Shown here in pieces: positions 1 through 7,088 of a DNA stretch of 46,635 nt. A model generated the notes under the pieces. The model did not search any database, had not been told where the DNA came from, and was given only the letters and a program-made list of their open reading frames with translations. Positions within the stretch are counted from its first letter, which is position 1; each line of letters begins with the position of its first letter. The DNA comes from an archaeon (GTDB taxonomy: Archaea > Thermoplasmatota > Thermoplasmata > Methanomassiliicoccales > Methanomethylophilaceae), in the NCBI GenBank assembly GCA_024399215.1, contig JAKSHT010000004.1, positions 1 through 46,635 on the forward strand, read 5' to 3'. A program made the position numbers and the translations under genes.

Positions 1-315
1 CCTAGGCCGAGCTGTCCATAAAAATTGTCTCCCATTCCGTAGAGTTTTCCATCTGCTATGAAAAATGTTGTGCTATAACTGCATGTAATATCAGTAATTG
101 TCCCGAGATCCAGACCGATTTGAGTTGGCGTAATAACTTTTCTAGAGTTTTTTACTCCAAGTTGCCCGTGTTCATTATTGCCCATTCCGTAGAGTTTTCC
201 ATTTACAATCAGAAGTGTTGTATTACTGCTACACTGTATTTTCACGTTAAAAGCCACGATTCTGTTCACCAAAAGGCACTTTAACGGCGCTAGGAGCACC
301 TGTGGTGGGAATACT
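1..315 (-). pseudogene. RCC1-repeat protein fragment (frameshifted, runs off left edge)
   Basis: The reverse strand encodes two consecutive RCC1-type blades, each with the hallmark GKLYGMGxNxxGQLG, 50 residues apart. The repetition shows in the DNA as a 22-base direct repeat at about 31-52 and 181-202. Reading inward from base 315, the upstream part (GAPSAVKVPFGEQNRGF) is in a different frame. Dropping one T from the TTTT run near base 248 joins it smoothly to NVKIQCSSNTTLLIVNGKLYG. An in-frame TAA at 316-318 precedes the segment and I see no start codon, so the 5' end is missing as well. RCC1-like proteins are usually beta-propellers and in host-associated archaea may be surface proteins; function here is unknown. 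Could be a live gene if the T run is a sequencing error and the start lies elsewhere. Confidence 0.6.
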
Positions 316-596
316 TTATAGAGAAAAATATTTTACGTGATTTTGTGAAGTGGAGAATTTGGGTAGTGGAATGCCTCGAAGATACAATAGTTGCAGGGGC
401 AATAAATGAAGGTTATAATTTTTAGGGTGTGACAACCATGTAATTGGTATTTTCGTTAGTTTGAACTTGCGAGAATGGAGGTGTGTTTTAGATTTGTATA
501 TAGTTGTGCGTAGGTAGTGTTGGAGTAAATAGAATTCTTAGAAAAAGGACGATGCCGTTATATTTACGGTTATATCTAGCGTAGGAGCGATATACG
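316..596. other. Intergenic stretch upstream of the Mrp gene
   Basis: No convincing coding frame. The right end holds AT-rich TATA-like sequences (about 558-576) and a GGAG motif at about 584-587, both suitable for expressing the gene that starts at 597. Nothing else recognised. Confidence 0.4.
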
Positions 597-1409
597 ATGG
601 CAAAACCAATGATTAGCGAAGAAGATCTCAGGTTGAGTGAGAGTCTTGGTAAAATAAAGCACGTGATAATTATTATGAGTGGTAAAGGTGGTGTGGGGAA
701 AAGTACCGTATCATCAAACATAGCTATGGCACTCTCTATAAGAGGGTATCAGACAGGTATCATGGATGTAGACATTACAGGGCCAAATATTCCAAAAATG
801 TTTGGTATTGAAGATGAACAATTAGATGTCACAGATGAAAAGCTCGTTCCGGTGTTGGTGCCACCATCTTTAAAAGTTATTTCAATGGCGTTCCTTCTTC
901 CAAGCAAAGATTCGGCAGTTATGTGGAGAGGGCCTGTCAAAATGACGGCTATCAAACAGTTTATTGGAGATGTTATTTGGGGAGATCTTGATTATTTAAT
1001 CGTGGACATGCCTCCAGGCACTGGAGATGAGGCCATTTCCATTGCACAGCTTATGCCAAAAGCAGATGGGACGATTATTGTTACAACACCTCAGGATGTT
1101 GCACTTCTAGACGCAAGAAAGTCGATTACATTTTCAGCACAGACCAAGATTCCTATTCTTGGTCTTATCGAGAATATGAGTGGATTCGTGTGTCCTCATT
1201 GTGGAAAGAAGACAGATATTTTTAGATCGGGTGGAGGGGAGGTAACGGCAAGGAACCTTGATATTCAATTTCTGGGCTCAATCCCTATAGAGTCTGAAAT
1301 TGTAATGTCCGGGGATTTAGGAATGCCAATAATAGTTAATAAGCAAGATTCTGAGTCGGCTAAGTCGTTTAATTCTATTGTTGATAAAATAATAAAAACA
1401 GTGGAATAG
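597..1409 (+). CDS. Mrp/NBP35-family P-loop ATPase, Fe-S carrier (ApbC-like)
   Basis: A 270-residue MinD-like ATPase of the Mrp/Nbp35/ApbC family, which carries and transfers Fe-S clusters in the cytoplasm. The deviant Walker A GKGGVGKST is near residue 30, followed by the Mrp signature MDVDITGPNIPKMFG, the switch segment DYLIVDMPPGTGDEA, and a CPHC pair near residue 200 (FVCPHCGKK), the usual bridging-cluster ligands. Length is normal for an archaeal Mrp without the N-terminal DUF59 domain. Start ATG is preceded by a GGAG motif about 10 nt upstream. It is monocistronic and convergent with queE. The stop is TAG, with a TAA two codons later. Family assignment is firm; the client proteins are not known from the sequence. 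Confidence 0.93.
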   Translation: MAKPMISEEDLRLSESLGKIKHVIIIMSGKGGVGKSTVSSNIAMALSIRGYQTGIMDVDITGPNIPKMFGIEDEQLDVTDEKLVPVLVPPSLKVISMAFLLPSKDSAVMWRGPVKMTAIKQFIGDVIWGDLDYLIVDMPPGTGDEAISIAQLMPKADGTIIVTTPQDVALLDARKSITFSAQTKIPILGLIENMSGFVCPHCGKKTDIFRSGGGEVTARNLDIQFLGSIPIESEIVMSGDLGMPIIVNKQDSESAKSFNSIVDKIIKTVE

Positions 1410-1441
1410 GAATAAACTATGTGGTGGTGTAATGAGGTTTG

Positions 1442-2068
1442 TTACACTGCCCTTTTATTTCCCCATATGATTTTATGAAGTTGAGGAAGGACTCTTACAT
1501 TAAGATCTGATGCAATGACTTCTTCGGCTAGAGGTTCGATATCCATCCCTCCAACTGGTGTAAAAATTGATTCACATTGCGGTTTATATTTATCTATGAT
1601 ATATACTGAGTAGTCAAAATCTGTTCCGCCGTTGATTATAAATTTAAGTTGATCTTTTTCTCTGAGAGTGTCGATATTGGAGAAGTTCGTCTTCGATTCC
1701 ATTTGAGAGCTTGGGCATTTTATATCCATGCTTATTATTATATTATCGGACGCAGGGACCTGTGATATATCTATAGATCCGTTAGTCTCTAGGACTATGG
1801 TCTTATTTGAGTTTAGGAGTCTTTCCAAGAGTTCTATTGTATCTTTTTGGAGGAGGGGTTCTCCTCCAGTAAGGCATACGTCATTACAATTTCCAACCAT
1901 TGCCATGATATTATCTAATGGGATGTCTGTTCCTCTCTCTAATGATGCGTATTGTGTATCACACCACGCGCAGTTGAGATTGCATCCTACAGTTCTGATG
2001 AAATATGTTGGAATACCAATCTTTTTTCCCTCCCCCTGAATAGATTTAAATGATTCGCAGATTCTCAC
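1442..2068 (-). CDS. queE: 7-carboxy-7-deazaguanine synthase QueE (radical SAM)
   Basis: QueE converts 6-carboxytetrahydropterin to 7-carboxy-7-deazaguanine, the ring contraction in preQ0 synthesis; in archaea preQ0 feeds archaeosine in tRNA. The N-terminus has the QueE signature SIQGEGKKIG and the radical-SAM cluster motif CNLNCAWC (C-x3-C-x2-C) near residues 29-36. LTGGEPLLQ is the SAM-binding GGE motif. At 208 residues it is typical of the short archaeal and bacterial forms. It is the last gene of a leftward operon mtxX-queD-queC-queE. The start is GTG at 2068, 4 nt after the queC stop, so translation is probably coupled. Confidence 0.95.
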   Translation of the reverse strand: MRICESFKSIQGEGKKIGIPTYFIRTVGCNLNCAWCDTQYASLERGTDIPLDNIMAMVGNCNDVCLTGGEPLLQKDTIELLERLLNSNKTIVLETNGSIDISQVPASDNIIISMDIKCPSSQMESKTNFSNIDTLREKDQLKFIINGGTDFDYSVYIIDKYKPQCESIFTPVGGMDIEPLAEEVIASDLNVRVLPQLHKIIWGNKRAV

Positions 2069-2072
2069 AGTA

Positions 2073-2744
2073 TCACTCGTATTCTATCTCATCTTTATAT
2101 CCAGCTTCTTTAAATCCTTTCAGACGAAGGCGACACGAATCGCATTTTCCGCATGCTTTCTCTTGTCCATTATAACATGTCCATGTCAGATGGAGCGGTG
2201 CACCTAATTTTTTTCCAAGGCGTACGATGTCTGCCTTTGAAAGTCTTAGAATCGGTGTTTCGATCTTTATTTGATGTCCCTCAACGCCCGCCTTTGTGCC
2301 GACAGCAAGCATTTTCTGAAACTGTTCAATAAATTCCGGACGGCAATCAGGGTATCCCGAGTAATCCACATTGTTCACTCCTATGTAGATTCTGTCAGCC
2401 TCAATAGATTCGCATAGCCCCGCCGCGACTGACATCATTATAATGTTTCTTGCTGGAACATATGTGATTGGAATATCAGAACCTATTAATGCGTCGTCTC
2501 TGTTTTTTGGAACCGTAATGTCAGATTTTGTAAGAGCCGAACGGAACATGCTAAGATCAATGTTGACTACAATGTGTTTGATACCGAAGTACTTAGCAAC
2601 ATTGCTAGCGGATGTCAACTCTCTTGTGTGTCTTTGCCCATACTTGAAACTTAATGCTGTGCATTCTTGACCATTATTGATAGCACATGCTAATGTTACG
2701 GTGGAATCTAAACCTCCAGATAGAAGAACTACAGATTTTGACAT
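2073..2744 (-). CDS. queC: 7-cyano-7-deazaguanine synthase QueC
   Basis: ATP-dependent ligase that turns 7-carboxy-7-deazaguanine into preQ0. The PP-loop motif VVLLSGGLDSTV lies directly after the start. The C-terminus has the zinc-binding cysteines of the family (TWTCYNGQEKACGKCDSC). I start at the ATG at 2744 (MSKSVVLLSGG), because the frame upstream only adds a short non-conserved extension lying inside queD. That start still overlaps the end of queD by 16 nt, which is consistent with coupled translation. The gene stops in TGA 4 nt before the queE GTG. Together with QueD and QueE the window encodes the route from dihydroneopterin triphosphate to preQ0, except GTP cyclohydrolase. Confidence 0.95.
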   Translation of the reverse strand: MSKSVVLLSGGLDSTVTLACAINNGQECTALSFKYGQRHTRELTSASNVAKYFGIKHIVVNIDLSMFRSALTKSDITVPKNRDDALIGSDIPITYVPARNIIMMSVAAGLCESIEADRIYIGVNNVDYSGYPDCRPEFIEQFQKMLAVGTKAGVEGHQIKIETPILRLSKADIVRLGKKLGAPLHLTWTCYNGQEKACGKCDSCRLRLKGFKEAGYKDEIEYE

Positions 2745-3220
2745 ATATTCAACTCTTTTGTACACCAAACGGTTTGACCTCTCTCTTCATCAAGACCAAT
2801 AGATACAGAACGTATGCATGGAGGAAAATACGTGTTTTCAACGATCTTGTTTACCATCGACATTGCCATCTCCTCAGCTGTGGTATTTGAAACGTCAAGA
2901 AAAACGACTTCTTCTTTCGGAAAAACATATTTTTTTCCGCACGAAGTCACTTCGATTGAATTTTCTTTTTCAGAAAATTGTACATACTGCGATCTTCTGG
3001 GAAGGAGAATTCTGTGGTCAAATTTTTCAATAAATTCCTTGAGTCTTGTTTTTAAATCGACAAAATCCATAACCATCCCAAGCTCTCCAATTTCTCCTTC
3101 GAGCCTAAAACGGAGCACATACGAGTGCCCGTGAAGCCTTGAACATTTTTCATGCTTCGGTATAAAGTGACAAGCCGAAAATCTAATTCCAGAATGTTCC
3201 CCATCGATTTCTAATATCAT
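2729..3220 (-). CDS. queD: 6-carboxytetrahydropterin synthase QueD (PTPS family)
   Basis: A 163-residue member of the 6-pyruvoyltetrahydropterin synthase family. The zinc ligands are visible: the first His in FSACHFIP and the pair in RLHGHSYVL. The FDHRILLP block is the conserved segment with the catalytic-site His. Position directly before queC and queE argues for the QueD role (6-carboxytetrahydropterin from dihydroneopterin triphosphate) rather than tetrahydrobiopterin synthesis. The start ATG overlaps the mtxX stop as ATGA, and the stop is TAG. The inserted segment around residues 85-105 is somewhat longer than in minimal QueD proteins, but no key residue is missing. Confidence 0.92.
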   Translation of the reverse strand: MILEIDGEHSGIRFSACHFIPKHEKCSRLHGHSYVLRFRLEGEIGELGMVMDFVDLKTRLKEFIEKFDHRILLPRRSQYVQFSEKENSIEVTSCGKKYVFPKEEVVFLDVSNTTAEEMAMSMVNKIVENTYFPPCIRSVSIGLDEERGQTVWCTKELNICQNL

Positions 3221-3969
3221 TTCTTATTCCTCGCTAATTTTATTGCAAGAGCAATTGAGTCTTCATAACTATCTTTTGCACGTGATGTGTCTACGAATAT
3301 TTTGTCGATATTTACCACCGGCGCACCAAGTGCCTTCGCTCCACAAATAAAGTGTAAAGATCTGAAAATTATATTCCCAGATATGCCATCAGGGGCTATG
3401 ATAATATCTGCATCATTGATTGCGTTTTCAAGAAGTATTTCTGCATGATATGCATTGTATCCTTCTGCATTTAGAATCTGGACCAATTTTAATGCGTCAT
3501 AGATTGTCTTGTCTACTTCTGGACATCGTCCGATATCGTCTTTTCTTCCGCCAGACATTACGGCAATTTTTGTTTTTATTCCGACAGATTCCATTAGATT
3601 TACGCTTCGTGTTGCAAGAGTATACTTTTGCTCTACGGTCCAGCCTTCATCGATACCCACTGGCGCAGATATTATTAATTTACCGTTTTTTAATTTGAAT
3701 ATGACGACTCTTTCCAAATTATTGACTTTGAATGTTTCTTTTAGTCTTGGAAGAATCGCTGATGATGACATATCACCACGGATAGCAGCGTCAATTTTAT
3801 CTTTGTAAAGATCTTCGATTAATTTATTTGAATCTGTATATACAACAACTGATTCTCCAAATGCCTCTTTACTTTTGATAGTCTTGTTGGATTTTCCATT
3901 CCACCCCATGCCAATTTTAAGGTTTTTTGGATTGTATTCTTCAAAAAGCGTCTGGCTAAACATTGACAT
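3217..3969 (-). CDS. mtxX: MtxX / methanogenesis marker protein 4
   Basis: A 250-residue protein related to phosphate acetyl/butyryltransferases that is restricted to methanogens (marker protein 4, MtxX). Characteristic stretches are DAAIRGDMSSSAILP, APVGIDEGWT, IAVMSGGRKDDIGRCP and IIAPDGISGNIIFRSLHFI, the last being the phosphotransacetylase-like acyl/phosphate binding loop. MtxX was named as a putative methyltransferase subunit; its true reaction is not established. It heads the operon and overlaps queD by 4 nt. A TATA-like box at 3985-3993 fits initiation right at the start; a second ATG six bases inside (3963) is equally possible as a leaderless start. It is the clearest single indicator that the organism is a methanogen. 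Confidence 0.85.
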   Translation of the reverse strand: MSMFSQTLFEEYNPKNLKIGMGWNGKSNKTIKSKEAFGESVVVYTDSNKLIEDLYKDKIDAAIRGDMSSSAILPRLKETFKVNNLERVVIFKLKNGKLIISAPVGIDEGWTVEQKYTLATRSVNLMESVGIKTKIAVMSGGRKDDIGRCPEVDKTIYDALKLVQILNAEGYNAYHAEILLENAINDADIIIAPDGISGNIIFRSLHFICGAKALGAPVVNIDKIFVDTSRAKDSYEDSIALAIKLARNKK

Positions 3970-3984
3970 TGCCCATATGGTCGT

Positions 3985-3993
3985 TATATTTAT
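3985..3993 (-). promoter_or_regulatory. TATA box for mtxX-queDCE
   Basis: Reverse-strand TAAATATAA lies 20-26 nt upstream of the two candidate mtxX ATG codons, the normal archaeal TATA-to-start-site distance, which suggests a leaderless or nearly leaderless transcript. Confidence 0.5.
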
Positions 3994-4017
3994 TTTTGTA
4001 CGTGATAGAAAAGGAAC

Positions 4018-5010
4018 TTAACTTATTGACCTGATTATGTCAAATGCGTAGTCGTCCCACTTTCTTAAGCCAAGTGCTATTTCTGCTTCCACTGGGGTGA
4101 GTATGGGTTTGTTATATCTTAGGTAGTCATCTATAGCAATTCTTGGACATCCGGTACTGATAAAGGCGTCGACATGATAAGCAATAAGATTCTGTGGTGT
4201 GAGTTCGTCCATATATGCTTTATAAGCCTTTTTTCCAGACTCCTGGATTTTTTTTATAATATTCTCAGCTACAGTATCTCTTCTTTGACCTATTTTGCTA
4301 CATATAATCACAAGAAATCTCTCTGCAACCTTTGCGTTTTGGATCACTGCAAATCTCTTCCGAAGAATTCTATCTTTAATTGCGTCAACATTTCTAAGTT
4401 CGCCAGTGAAGGGATCGAAGACGAATACTTTTTTTCCAGTGTGTAGTGCTACGGTAAGTGGGTGAAAATTTCCTTCTCCTATGAAAATGAACGCATCCAC
4501 ACGCTGAGATACCGATTCGGCAGAACTACAGTTGCAGCCTAATATTTGTCCAGGATAACACGTCCTTCCATCCCCTCTTTCTATAATCACTTTTTTTCCG
4601 TATTTTTCAAGAATTTCTCTAGCTTGTTCGATACACTCTATGTATTGCAGAGTTGCGAGAAGCCCAACTTTCTCAGGGATCTCATTAATGTTTTTTCTGA
4701 GATTCTCTTTGATATCCACATGGCACAATGCCTCAACGAATAGAACATCCCTCTCTGCCTGTAGATTCTGGATCGGAGAGTGTCCAAAGTGAACCAATGC
4801 GTCTGCTATATCCTTGAAATTGTGAAATACATCGCAAGCGCCGTAACAGGGATCTCCCGATATGATAAAATTGGCGTCTGTGTTGAGCGCCAAGAAATCG
4901 ACTATGTCGGTTGCTTTGGATTTTAGTCCTTCTGGTATCTGGAGTGCAACGGAATGATGTTTCCTGCTTCGGATCCATTCAGCTACATATTCCAACTGGA
5001 GGTCGAACAT
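4018..5010 (-). CDS. dph2: Diphthamide biosynthesis enzyme Dph2
   Basis: Archaeal Dph2 is a homodimeric [4Fe-4S] enzyme that cleaves SAM to give a 3-amino-3-carboxypropyl radical and modifies the histidine of elongation factor aEF2. The three cluster cysteines are visible in ISGDPCYGACD, ILGCNCSSAES and STGCPRIAIDDY, spread over the three homologous domains. I place the start at the ATG at 5010 (MFDLQLEYVAEW); the longer frame begins at a TTG inside rpl10e. The ATG sits 1 nt after the rpl10e stop, so the two are co-transcribed and probably translationally coupled. The link is sensible, since both act in translation. At 330 residues the length is normal. Confidence 0.92.
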   Translation of the reverse strand: MFDLQLEYVAEWIRSRKHHSVALQIPEGLKSKATDIVDFLALNTDANFIISGDPCYGACDVFHNFKDIADALVHFGHSPIQNLQAERDVLFVEALCHVDIKENLRKNINEIPEKVGLLATLQYIECIEQAREILEKYGKKVIIERGDGRTCYPGQILGCNCSSAESVSQRVDAFIFIGEGNFHPLTVALHTGKKVFVFDPFTGELRNVDAIKDRILRKRFAVIQNAKVAERFLVIICSKIGQRRDTVAENIIKKIQESGKKAYKAYMDELTPQNLIAYHVDAFISTGCPRIAIDDYLRYNKPILTPVEAEIALGLRKWDDYAFDIIRSIS

Positions 5011-5011
5011 T

Positions 5012-5530
5012 TCATTGAACGAGATTTTGTCCTCTTTCAATTTCAATGTAACATGGCGTAGGATATTTCATAGAAGCTTTCCAGAGGGCAATTTTTGCAG
5101 TGTTGAAAACGGTGGGTAAGCATGAGACAGTCATGATAGCTTGGTTACGTTCCAACCTTGCTGCCGTACCAACATTTTTTCCAAATGCTTGACGCATGCC
5201 GCTCGATACACGATCCGCTCCCGCGCCGGTTGCGAGCTTGTTTTCTCTAAGGACAATATGTGGAAATGCCCTAAGTTTAAGATGATAATTGGCTATCCCT
5301 GCGTCCTTCGTTAATATTCTGTTTGCTGCAATACGTCCCGCCTCAAGAGAAGAGTGTCTTATCTGAACGCGATTCTTACATTTGAGTGTGAGCCGAACAG
5401 GAAACTCTGCTGTTAGATTACCCATATCGAATTGACTAATTTTACTATTGGGGACACCGCCCATATACTCCCTGCGAGCGTAAGCCATTCCTTTGATTTC
5501 TCTATACATTACTGCAGGTTTTCTTGCCAT
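5012..5530 (-). CDS. rpl10e: Large ribosomal subunit protein uL16 (L10e)
   Basis: A 172-residue archaeal L10e (uL16). It begins MARKPAVMYREIKGMAYARREYMGGVP, broken here by family features: the conserved KISQFDMGN, the tRNA-contacting loop LATGAGADRVSSGMRQAFGK, and AKIALWKASMKYP near the end. I use the ATG at 5530, which has GGTGA about 5 nt upstream, instead of an earlier in-frame codon. A TATA-like box at 5630-5640 predicts a transcript start near 5610, giving a leader of about 80 nt. Downstream dph2 follows after 1 nt. Nothing is unusual in the protein. Confidence 0.96.
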   Translation of the reverse strand: MARKPAVMYREIKGMAYARREYMGGVPNSKISQFDMGNLTAEFPVRLTLKCKNRVQIRHSSLEAGRIAANRILTKDAGIANYHLKLRAFPHIVLRENKLATGAGADRVSSGMRQAFGKNVGTAARLERNQAIMTVSCLPTVFNTAKIALWKASMKYPTPCYIEIERGQNLVQ

Positions 5531-5629
5531 CCGTATCACCGATGCGAGTGGTGAAGGAAAAACAGTTCTAAATATCAGTTAGGAGCTGTTCAAATCCTGT
5601 CCACGACACAATGCGCCCGACCGCAATGT

Positions 5630-5640
5630 TAAATATAAAT
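5630..5640 (-). promoter_or_regulatory. TATA box for rpl10e-dph2
   Basis: Reverse-strand ATTTATATTTA is the best promoter element upstream of rpl10e. The expected start near 5610 leaves an untranslated leader of about 80 nt, which can form a small AACAG/CTGTT hairpin. Confidence 0.45.
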
Positions 5641-5793
5641 GTTCGTGTGGCTGACGCGTGCAGTTGCAGTTATAGAACCTAGGATTATTTTGCTGTTTGC
5701 GGTGTAGCTGTGCCATTTTGCCGATACGGTGGTTCGGTTGCGTAATTTTTCTGTTGAGTCGTTCGGAGGTTATGATGGTAAAAAATTCTGAGA

Positions 5794-6897
5794 TTAAGAT
5801 TTACTAAGTGAACCAAAGTCATTTGCTGCTTTAACGAGAGCGTCGATATTTTCTTGATACGAAAAAGGAGGGACCTCACATGAGGTGCCAAGAATGAATC
5901 CGCTTTTGGTGTCTTTTCCGTTCAAAAGTTGTTGCTTGGCTTGTTCATAAACCTTCTCTGGATTTTTGAGAACGAAAAGTTTGGTGTCTACTGAGGGCAT
6001 AATCGTACATATGTTGCCATATGTCTCTTTCATTACTTTAGCTGGAAATGGACTTCTTTCCCAATATCCTATCTGCATTATTGTGAAGGGAGTAAAAACT
6101 ATTTTGTTTGTGAATAATGCGTAGTCGTCTTTGTGATTTCCGCAAAAGTGGTAAAAAATTTGCGGACCTGCTCCTTTTGATAGACATTTTTTAACAAGTG
6201 ATGATAATGCTGGAGGGGATATCTTTTTAATAGTGTCAGGGGACATTGTATCGCTGTTTTCTAGAACAGCCCCAGTATTGATTAAGGCCATTCCATATCT
6301 TCTGGCTAGTAATTCTGCGCCAGATACTGCGGTCTCTATGTATGTTTCGATGAGTTTTTTACATAAATCTAGTTCGGTTTGTGTCCACATGAGAAATTGT
6401 TCGATGCCACATAATTCAGCCGCAGACCCAATTGGTTCAGGACAATATGCCAGCGGGACAAACATCCTGCGCTTATGTTTTTTAATATAATCCATTCCTC
6501 TGGTTAGAAGTTCATACGAGTACCCATTTTTTATCTCGTTACTGTCAGGAATGTGAATTTTGTCTGTATCCTCTGGATCTTTTACGATGGTGTTAATAGG
6601 CACTGGTGCTGTGTAATTCATAGGTCTTAATTTGATTCCTAGTTCAGGTAGCCAAGGATGTGCGAAATAGTATTTCGTAACTGGTAATAGGTCATATCTT
6701 TGTTGAGCTTGTGCCAAACAAACCACCGCTAATTCTGGATATGCATAAAAATCTTTTATTGTATGACCGTATAGTATAGTGGAGTGGGATAACATCATCG
6801 GATCGACGGGTATTCTATCGGCCGTACCGCCGACAAAGGAGGCTGCGTATCTTCTTTCGGCTCGATCTAGCCACTCGTCGTTGATGTCAAATTCCAT
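5794..6897 (-). CDS. Uroporphyrinogen-decarboxylase-fold methyltransferase (MtaA/MtbA-like)
   Basis: A 367-residue protein of the UroD/MtaA/CmuA superfamily. In methanogens the best-known members move methyl groups from corrinoid proteins to coenzyme M. The zinc-ligand pattern H-x-C...C of MtaA/MtbA is present as H250 and C252 (FYHFCGNH) and C340 (LGTSCEVPP). The N-terminus (ADRIPVDPM) replaces the usual arginine-rich UroD substrate site. No corrinoid protein or substrate methyltransferase gene is adjacent, so the methyl donor and acceptor cannot be read from context. It starts 2 nt after the stop of a MoaD-like gene and appears to be the last gene of the operon containing the P-type ATPase. 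A role as methylcobamide:CoM methyltransferase is plausible but not shown. Confidence 0.75.
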   Translation of the reverse strand: MEFDINDEWLDRAERRYAASFVGGTADRIPVDPMMLSHSTILYGHTIKDFYAYPELAVVCLAQAQQRYDLLPVTKYYFAHPWLPELGIKLRPMNYTAPVPINTIVKDPEDTDKIHIPDSNEIKNGYSYELLTRGMDYIKKHKRRMFVPLAYCPEPIGSAAELCGIEQFLMWTQTELDLCKKLIETYIETAVSGAELLARRYGMALINTGAVLENSDTMSPDTIKKISPPALSSLVKKCLSKGAGPQIFYHFCGNHKDDYALFTNKIVFTPFTIMQIGYWERSPFPAKVMKETYGNICTIMPSVDTKLFVLKNPEKVYEQAKQQLLNGKDTKSGFILGTSCEVPPFSYQENIDALVKAANDFGSLSKS

Positions 6898-6899
6898 TT

Positions 6900-7088
6900 T
6901 TATCCGCCGGATGCAACTGCTATAGCTTCGACTACTTTTCCGTCTTCTGGCACAGTGTCAGATGGAATTAAAATTCCATCAATTAGAAATAAAAATGAGT
7001 CAGGATTCAAGTTAATGTTGACCACTGTGTCTAGTATTGTGCCTTCAATAATGTATTTTTTGCCATCTAAATAAAGTACGCTACTCAT
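6900..7088 (-). CDS. MoaD/ThiS-like ubiquitin-fold protein with C-terminal Gly-Gly
   Basis: Sixty-two residues, starting at the ATG that overlaps the ATPase stop (reverse strand GATGAGTAG). The pattern is a classic small beta-grasp carrier: a short strand with a YLDGKKYIIEG turn, TILDTVVNINLNPDSFLFLIDG, a DTVPEDGKVVEAIAVASGG ending, and a free C-terminal Gly-Gly. Such tails are adenylated by E1-like enzymes, then either thiocarboxylated (sulfur carriers for thiamin, molybdopterin, tRNA thiolation) or conjugated to lysines (SAMPs). No E1-like enzyme, MoaE or ThiG is nearby. The four-gene context of helicase, ATPase, this carrier and a methyltransferase-family protein is unusual. The long form of the frame adds ten residues upstream inside the ATPase gene, which I reject. 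Confidence 0.8.
   Translation of the reverse strand: MSSVLYLDGKKYIIEGTILDTVVNINLNPDSFLFLIDGILIPSDTVPEDGKVVEAIAVASGG

Noticed and set aside
31-202. 22-base direct repeat as a CRISPR or mobile-element end
   Set aside because: The two copies encode the same part of successive RCC1 blades at 50-codon spacing, so they are protein repeats.
5685-5891. Minus-strand open frame of 68 codons overlapping the end of the methyltransferase gene
   Set aside because: It lies partly inside a well-supported gene in another frame, shows no family resemblance, and has no promoter or ribosome binding site.
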